From the NCBI GenBank assembly GCA_015657535.1, contig JADHZB010001164.1, positions 1 to 11,778 on the forward strand: a DNA stretch of 11,778 bases, in the 5' to 3' direction. This DNA comes from Nephromyces sp. MM_2019. Taxonomy: Eukaryota; Apicomplexa; Aconoidasida; Nephromycida. Below the pieces are notes generated by a model that was not told the origin of the DNA, made no database searches, and worked only from the letters and a program-made list of their open reading frames with translations. Position 1 is the stretch's first letter; each line of letters begins with the position of its first letter. This document shows positions 7,369 through 11,778 of this stretch, in pieces. Made by a program: the position numbers and the translations under genes.

Positions 7369-8424
7369 ATGAGCATCCCTCGTGGAATCCTCCTCCCCCT
7401 CGTTCCCACCACGACGGGGCCTTCACACATTAATACACACACTACCGGCAAGCTCTTTGTGGGTAGCCTTGAAGATGCTCTCAATCAGGAGCTCATCAAG
7501 GATTTGAAGATTTCCTTTATCCTCACTGCAGCCTATGGCTATGGGCCTTGGCCTAAACAACTAGAGAAGATGTGTGCGCATCTTTACATTTCGCACAGGA
7601 TCTTGAGGCTGGTAGATTCGCCTCTTCAGAGAATAGACTTCTTCGCGCTACCCCTAGAGAGCATCTACAAGTTCTTACATGGGGGGCATAATGTGCTTAT
7701 TCACTGTGAGAAGGGTATATCCCGCTCAGTAACTGTGTGTGCTTCTTTTCTGATGAGATACGAAGGTTATAGCTGCTTTGGTGCTTTAGAGCTAATCAAG
7801 AAGGTGAGACCGATTGCCTGCCCAAACAGTGGGTTTAGGATTCAACTGCAAGAGTTTGAGCAGCTCTTGAGGAGTACTAGGAGTCTGAGGGGCGTGAGCC
7901 GTCTGAAGAGTATGGAGAACAGGCCGCCGTGGGATATTCGCACAGGGAGTTGGGCGGGGGGGTTGGTGGGTGGTGGTGCTTGGGGATTGAATGGGTTGAA
8001 AGAACTCCGAAGAAGAGCTTCAGAGAGAAGCCTTCAATATGGAGGTAAAGGTTTTCTTCCCCATTCAAAGAGCAGCTCCTCAATCGTTAGGAGTGGAAGT
8101 GTGTGCGATGAGAAGAGCTTGGCTAGAGGAGATCCACTGAGGCTCCACACACAAGGCAAAATGGTGGTGGAAAGGCCGTCGATTAGTGCATCATGTGAGG
8201 GGGGGGGTAGGAATGAAGAAAATTCCCACAGGGTGGGGGAAAAGTGTACAGGATGGTTTCAGAGGATGAGGCTGCCTTCTCATAGTATGAAGATATCTTC
8301 CTCCCAAAGTGTATCGGCTGGCAGTGATGCATGTGTGAGCTGGGGGGGGGGAAGGAGCTTTTCAAGGAGCTCCCTTAGAGCGGCTTCATACCGTGAGAGG
8401 AGGCGAGATAATGGTGTGTTGTGA
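7369..8424 (+). CDS. Dual-specificity protein phosphatase, 351 aa from first in-frame ATG
   Basis: Residues ~27-170 form a dual-specificity (cysteine-based) phosphatase domain. It opens with GKLFVGSLEDAL, the usual first strand of the family. The P-loop is HCEKGISRS, with nucleophile Cys113, phosphate-binding Arg119 and Ser120. Asp83 (LVDSPLQRID) fits the general acid, and RPIACPNSGFRIQLQEFE matches the conserved C-terminal helices. All key residues are present, so it should be active on phospho-Ser/Thr/Tyr or another phosphorylated substrate; the substrate cannot be read from sequence. There is no MAPK-binding (rhodanese-like) region. Residues ~171-351 are a basic, Ser/Gly-rich, probably disordered tail with RRRAS, a possible basophilic kinase site. 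The ATG has a poor context (C at -3), and the frame is open back to 7153 just after CTGTAG, a possible acceptor, so an upstream exon may supply the true start. The tail also contains GTGAGC and GTGAGA, so a further 3' intron is possible. Confidence 0.9.
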   Translation: MSIPRGILLPLVPTTTGPSHINTHTTGKLFVGSLEDALNQELIKDLKISFILTAAYGYGPWPKQLEKMCAHLYISHRILRLVDSPLQRIDFFALPLESIYKFLHGGHNVLIHCEKGISRSVTVCASFLMRYEGYSCFGALELIKKVRPIACPNSGFRIQLQEFEQLLRSTRSLRGVSRLKSMENRPPWDIRTGSWAGGLVGGGAWGLNGLKELRRRASERSLQYGGKGFLPHSKSSSSIVRSGSVCDEKSLARGDPLRLHTQGKMVVERPSISASCEGGGRNEENSHRVGEKCTGWFQRMRLPSHSMKISSSQSVSAGSDACVSWGGGRSFSRSSLRAASYRERRRDNGVL

Positions 8425-8560
8425 GGGGGGGTGAGGGGGGGTGGAGAGAGGAAGTGGGTAGAGTGGGTGAATTTGGTTGGGTGGATGGTTTGTGGGGGGG
8501 GGCTTGTAGAGGAGAGTAGATTGCGCGGGGGGGCTTATAGAGGAGTATAGGATCTCAGTA
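8425..8560. repeat. G-rich tract with direct repeats after the phosphatase stop
   Basis: It starts at the TGA with two copies of GTGAGGGGGG. A second motif, a G-run followed by CTTGTAGAGGAGAGTAG, recurs 31 bp later as a G-run with CTTATAGAGGAGTATAG (about 8496-8519 and 8527-8550). Several G-runs in close succession could form a G-quadruplex in the transcript or the DNA. Confidence 0.7.
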
Positions 8561-9119
8561 TAGGCATGAAAATCAAGAGCATGTGTGTGATTCTCTTGTG
8601 AAGAAGGGGTGCCTCACATTGTAGAACCACTGGGTGGTAATGAATTTGGAATGAAGAAATGTGTAAAAGCAGTAACTTGTGTGTTTGAAAATATCATCTC
8701 TCGTGATTATGAGAGAGATTGTGTGTAGGAACGTGTACGTACACGCACGTGTATGTGTAGGTTAAAACTTTGGTTTGCTGAGCTCTAAAACTTTATGATA
8801 ATCAACCTCTGAAAAAGGAGGATGTTTGCTGCTATGGCTGCTCTCAATAGATAGTCTGCTTTACTTACATGTGTGCATTTGACCTGATGCGATCAGCCTT
8901 CTGATTATGGCTGAAACTTTTACGGTGTGTGTGTGTGCGTAGCACCCATGCATGACTGAAATGCACTGCCCTTGAGCTTATTCGGCAAGTTGCTTCGAGC
9001 TTTGCCTTACCTTCGCTTACAGTGTGTGTTTATCTGCGTGTGTGTTATTATATGTATGTGTTTCATTAAATTGCAAAACTGCTGCGAGGATATCTTAGCG
9101 TTTATAATCCTTCATTATC
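8561..9119. other. Non-coding stretch downstream of the phosphatase
   Basis: TG-rich DNA with no balanced open frame. It holds a short hairpin (ATCTCTC at 8696-8702 against GAGAGAT at 8713-8719) and the palindrome GTGTACGTACAC at 8733-8744, embedded in a longer self-complementary CGTGTACGTACACG (8732-8745). Confidence 0.5.
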
Positions 9120-9129
9120 GAATGTTTTG

Positions 9130-9255
9130 AAGATTGATGGGAGGAGAGGGGGGTGGGATATGGGAGGGAGATGGAGAGGGGACAAAAGATGGGTGGAGAG
9201 GGGGGAGGGGGGGGAAAGGGAGGGTGTTAAAGAAGGAGGAAAAGGGAGATAGAGA
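9130..9255. repeat. G-rich polypurine tract
   Basis: About 125 bp, almost purine-only on the plus strand, with G6-G8 runs (near 9147-9152 and 9200-9215). It has G-quadruplex and triplex potential. It looks like the reverse complement of the C/T-rich intron ends seen elsewhere, but no minus-strand exon was identifiable to its left. Confidence 0.7.
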
Positions 9256-9810
9256 GAATGAGAAGGATGCATAGATGTGGAAGCAGACTTCTATGTATGT
9301 TTATACGCCTATGTATTTCAACAATATGCAAAGAATTTGTAAAAAGAAGAGTTTGCTGCTATCCTTGTGTGTGCAATGGACTCAAGGATACAAATTTCCG
9401 CTGCTTATCGATGCTCTCTGGCCCTTTTTTAGATGTGTGCGCGCTTTTTGAGGATAGTAGACCATTCTGATTCTCAGAGCGTTGGAGCTCCAGGTATACC
9501 AGATGATGGGTTTACTCCACAGTGTGTGTGTGTGTGTGTGTGTGCGATTAGCTTGAAAGCGAATCTTCTAGTGTGTGGCAGGTTTCACAATACTTTTTGT
9601 GTGTACGTCCCCACTGCTTGCCTCACAGCAATCCGTCTTCCCTGGTTGGGCATGTTGTGCTGGCAGATGTTTGAGGGGTTCGCTCCAACCCCCCCCTTTC
9701 TTGTGTGCTTTGTCCACCCCCCCCTCTAATGCGCGCTTTGTTTTCACGGTGGTGCCAAAGGATTTGCACCACAAGGTTTAAGGCTCAGTGTATGCCCAAG
9801 TTTTGTTTGG
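9256..9810. other. Non-coding stretch without recognised gene
   Basis: It contains a pure (TG)n run at 9522-9544. Overlapping short open frames on both strands at 9433-9781 are Cys/Val-rich and unconvincing. Confidence 0.45.
9522..9544. repeat. (TG)n microsatellite, 23 bp
   Basis: Uninterrupted TG repeat, about 11 copies. Confidence 0.95.
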
Positions 9811-9935
9811 GGTGTACGTACACTCCAGCTCATCTCCTACATCCATGAGGTGTACGTACACTCCGGCTCATCTCCTAAATCCTTAGGCTACACACACACT
9901 CCATCTCCTCCCCTACATCCACAATGTTCACGTAC
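9811..9935. repeat. 38-bp tandem repeat built on a 12-bp palindrome
   Basis: Copy 1 starts at 9811 and copy 2 at 9849: each has GGTGTACGTACACTCC, then GCTCATCTCCTA and ATCC. A third, diverged copy starts near 9886 with the palindrome replaced by CTACACACACACTCC but the CTCC and CTACATCC parts retained. A decayed fourth begins near 9922 (TTCACGTACGCACAC). Confidence 0.8.
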
Positions 9936-10317
9936 GCACACATCATTATCACAGGATGCTTGAAAGGTTTTTTTCCCTAAAAGCATTGGTTTGAGCTTTT
10001 CGCTGATATTTCTAGCGTCTTCAAGAAGATGAAGGTTTTAAGAGCGTTTTTACATCTTTTCTTCGGCTTCTTGCAGAATATTCAAGATGCGCAAGTAGTG
10101 CATGAGCTAAGGGTTTTATGTGTGTGTATGCATGCGTGTCTTTATGGGTGAAAGTGTGCGTGTGCATTGGTGCTGGTGTGTGTATGGGAGCTTCTATGCG
10201 CAACGGTGCTGATGTATAAGTGATAAGAACAAACCAACAGTAAGCAGCAATCGCATGTTAAAACGGAACACCCTATCTCCACCTTTAATTAGCGTAGACA
10301 AGTAACACCACCACAAA

Positions 10318-10362
<45 letters not shown>

Positions 10363-11026
10363 ACATCAAAGCAATGGTTATAGAACAGCTACATACCATA
10401 AAATACTGCCCATCACTGAGCAACACACACACACACACTGTAAGAACCTATCCATCATTGAACAGATACACACACCATCACAGAAGAAAACCAGAAAAGA
10501 CCGTGTTAGCAGGTAATACTTTCAGCCTCTTCATTAGAGAATAGCCTTATTCCACGTGTGAGTGCACACACAAAAGCTGGGCAGCTGAAGTCAATCAGTA
10601 CGTGCAACAATAGTGTGCAGCCCTGGTACTCTTCCGCTATGCACGTGTGTGTGTGCGTGTATATGTTTCGAGTAAAGCGAATTAAGGCCTCCTAACGTGA
10701 GCAAACATCTGTGTGTATGCAGCATTGCGCAAATCCACTTTAAGCAGCCTGAAGTACATACACCTCTGCGTATGTGCGTGTATGATTCGCCGCTTAAACC
10801 CACTTTAACTTCCCTAAGCACGTTTACCTCCCTCTCTCTGTCTCTAGCTTGTGTGTGCATGGCTGTAGAGGGCTCCCTTAAGTAGGTATGCTAACCTCTC
10901 TTCAGTCTCCACTCCATAAGAGACTCCCTACCCTTCGATTAGACTAAAAGAAAACATCCTCTTCTCTCTAAGAGAGAAGCTCCTACCACTAACACAATAA
11001 GAAGCTGCACTTCTCACAGAAAACAG
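9936..11026. other. Non-coding stretch with microsatellites
   Basis: TG-rich at 10110-10190, (CA)n at 10319-10361 and 10423-10438, TG-rich again near 10640-10720, and a near-palindrome CTTCTCTCT-A-AGAGAGAAG at 10961-10979. An acceptor-like CGGCTTCTTGCAG at ~10075 is followed by a short open frame that ends near 10151, too little to call an exon. Confidence 0.45.
10319..10361. repeat. (CA)n microsatellite, ~43 bp
   Basis: About 21 uninterrupted CA copies, the purest and longest dinucleotide run in the window; a shorter (CA)8 lies at 10423-10438. Confidence 0.95.
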
Positions 11027-11027
11027 C

Positions 11028-11088
11028 ACCAGCCTGCTTTGCTACTAAACCCACACACACAGTGGTTTTTCTAGCAAAGCAGGCTGGT
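11028..11088. repeat. 17-bp perfect inverted repeat with 27-nt spacer
   Basis: ACCAGCCTGCTTTGCTA at 11028-11044 is the exact reverse complement of TAGCAAAGCAGGCTGGT at 11072-11088. The transcript could form a stable hairpin. It lies about 140-200 bp past the stop codon of the right-hand minus-strand gene, so it may fall in that gene's 3' UTR. Confidence 0.85.
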
Positions 11089-11220
11089 ACACGCACACAT
11101 AGTGACATTTTTAGTAAAGCAGGTTTCTACACACACATATAAAGTAACATTTCCAGCCAAAGTCCTACACACACAGTCCAATTGTCAGCCAAGCTTCTAC
11201 ACACACAAACACTTCTAGCT
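11072..11220. repeat. Diverged ~36-40-bp tandem repeat, about four copies
   Basis: Units follow the plan (C)AGCAAAGCAGG-type head, CTACACACACA-type middle, then an AGTGACATTT-type end. Heads at 11072, 11112, 11148 and 11187 are TAGCAAAGCAGG, TAGTAAAGCAGG, CAGCCAAAGTCC and CAGCCAAGCTTC. Copies decay toward the stop codon of the right-hand gene. The inverted repeat above uses the first head as one arm. Confidence 0.65.
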
Positions 11221-11226
11221 ACCTAA

Positions 11227-11535
11227 TCAAGAAGGAGGCGCATCAAACGGCATTCTAGCGAGGCTGCTAGCAGCCTCAGCTCCAAAGGCCTGCTCATTAG
11301 CTTCTGTAGGCAGATAGTTATAACCCTTATAGTAATCGTCTTGATACTGTGTGTTCGCAGCAAAAGATTCATGGGCTTCAAATACTGAATCATTCCCAGC
11401 CTTTGAAATTGGAGGGCTATACTGTGTGTGTGCGGGAGTTTTGCTCCTCTCTGAGGAAAAGTTGTTGATTCGCTGAATGTTAGCCTTTGCCTTTAGCTCT
11501 TGACGTTTTGCAATCAAACTCATCAACTGGGACTC
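11227..11535 (-). CDS. Terminal exon of an unrecognised protein (partial, 102 codons)
   Basis: The exon is read from 11535, directly after CCCCCCAATAG, to a stop at 11227. It begins ESQLMSLIAKRQELKAKANI: a charged, probably helical stretch, followed by a Ser/Pro-rich linker and a Tyr-rich segment (QYQDDYYKGYNYLP), ending MPFDAPPS. It has no cysteines or membrane segment. I do not recognise the family. An internal ATG at 11523 exists, but its context is poor (T at -3) and the 150 nt before it look like an intron end, so I treat this as the last exon of a gene continuing past the right edge. Composition is balanced, unlike the surrounding low-complexity DNA, which supports coding. It converges with the phosphatase gene, about 2.8 kb away. 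Confidence 0.6.
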   Translation of the reverse strand, partial: ESQLMSLIAKRQELKAKANIQRINNFSSERSKTPAHTQYSPPISKAGNDSVFEAHESFAANTQYQDDYYKGYNYLPTEANEQAFGAEAASSLARMPFDAPPS

Positions 11536-11778
11536 CTATTGGGGGGAGCAGGGAGGGTAGATATGTAGAGAAGGGAGAGGAGCGTGAGGGGAGGTGCGCA
11601 GAGGAGGGGGGGGTGTGCACCGGAAGAAGAGGAGGTAGAGGAAGGGGGGGTGTGCAGAGAAAAAAGAGAGGCATTTCAAGAGAGATGAAGCAGCATAAAT
11701 AGGGAAACAGAACAAAGAGCAGGAAGGATACTGAGAAAAGAATCAGAGACGAGATAGCCTCCAACACACACACACACA
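11536..11778 (-). other. 3' part of an intron with long C/T-rich acceptor tract
   Basis: Read on the minus strand, about 11695 to 11541 is almost all pyrimidine, with several C7-C8 runs, ending CAATAG at 11536. This resembles the acceptor of CHCH intron 1 (C-runs then TAG). The open frames through it on both strands are translations of this biased composition. A (CA)n run ends the window at 11763-11778. Confidence 0.6.

Noticed and set aside
7076..7369. Plus-strand 97-residue frame overlapping the phosphatase 5' side
   Set aside because: No ATG start; Pro/Thr/Leu-rich from C-runs and CACACA words; it conflicts with the phosphatase frame.
11480..11773. Minus-strand hydrophobic/Pro-rich 97-residue frame at the right edge
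   Set aside because: It is the C/T-rich end of an intron and stays in a different frame from the downstream exon; it has no real start context.

Overview
The window is eukaryotic nuclear DNA: genes are few and split by GT-AG introns, spacers run to several kilobases, and (CA)n/(TG)n runs, homopolymeric G/C runs and diverged minisatellites are everywhere. I cannot name the species. A protist genome with repeat-rich non-coding DNA would fit, possibly an alveolate such as a coccidian, but no marker gene here settles it and this is only a weak impression.

Three coding loci can be supported. (1) On the minus strand, 4819 down to 2907, a three-exon gene encodes a 235-residue twin-CX9C (CHCH) protein, expected in the mitochondrial intermembrane space or on an inner-membrane complex. 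Both introns are phase 0, and the two cysteine pairs lie in different exons. (2) On the plus strand, 7369..8424, an exon encodes a dual-specificity protein phosphatase with an intact HCX5RS active site and a long Ser/Gly/Arg-rich tail. An upstream exon is likely. (3) On the minus strand, 11535 down to 11227, the last exon of an unrecognised protein lies behind a long pyrimidine-rich intron end; the rest of the gene is beyond the right edge.

Layout: 1-2906 is mostly non-coding, with a G-rich tract, a 9-bp repeat and a diverged TG-rich tandem array, and holds one or two speculative exons. 2907-4819 is the CHCH gene, with a 22-bp minisatellite in intron 2. 4820-7143 separates the divergently transcribed CHCH and phosphatase genes and carries an 18-bp palindrome, a CA microsatellite, a ~335-bp polypyrimidine tract and a C-rich ~50-bp tandem repeat. 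8425-11226 lies between the convergent phosphatase and right-hand genes and carries G-rich direct repeats, a 38-bp repeat built on the palindrome GTGTACGTACAC, microsatellites, and a diverged repeat with a 17-bp perfect inverted repeat.

There is no sign that the genes share a pathway; they look like unrelated neighbours. I found no tRNA, rRNA, CRISPR array, transposase or reverse transcriptase. The most useful results are the reconstructed CHCH gene, which no single open frame shows, and the repeat architecture. I do not see a new multi-gene system.
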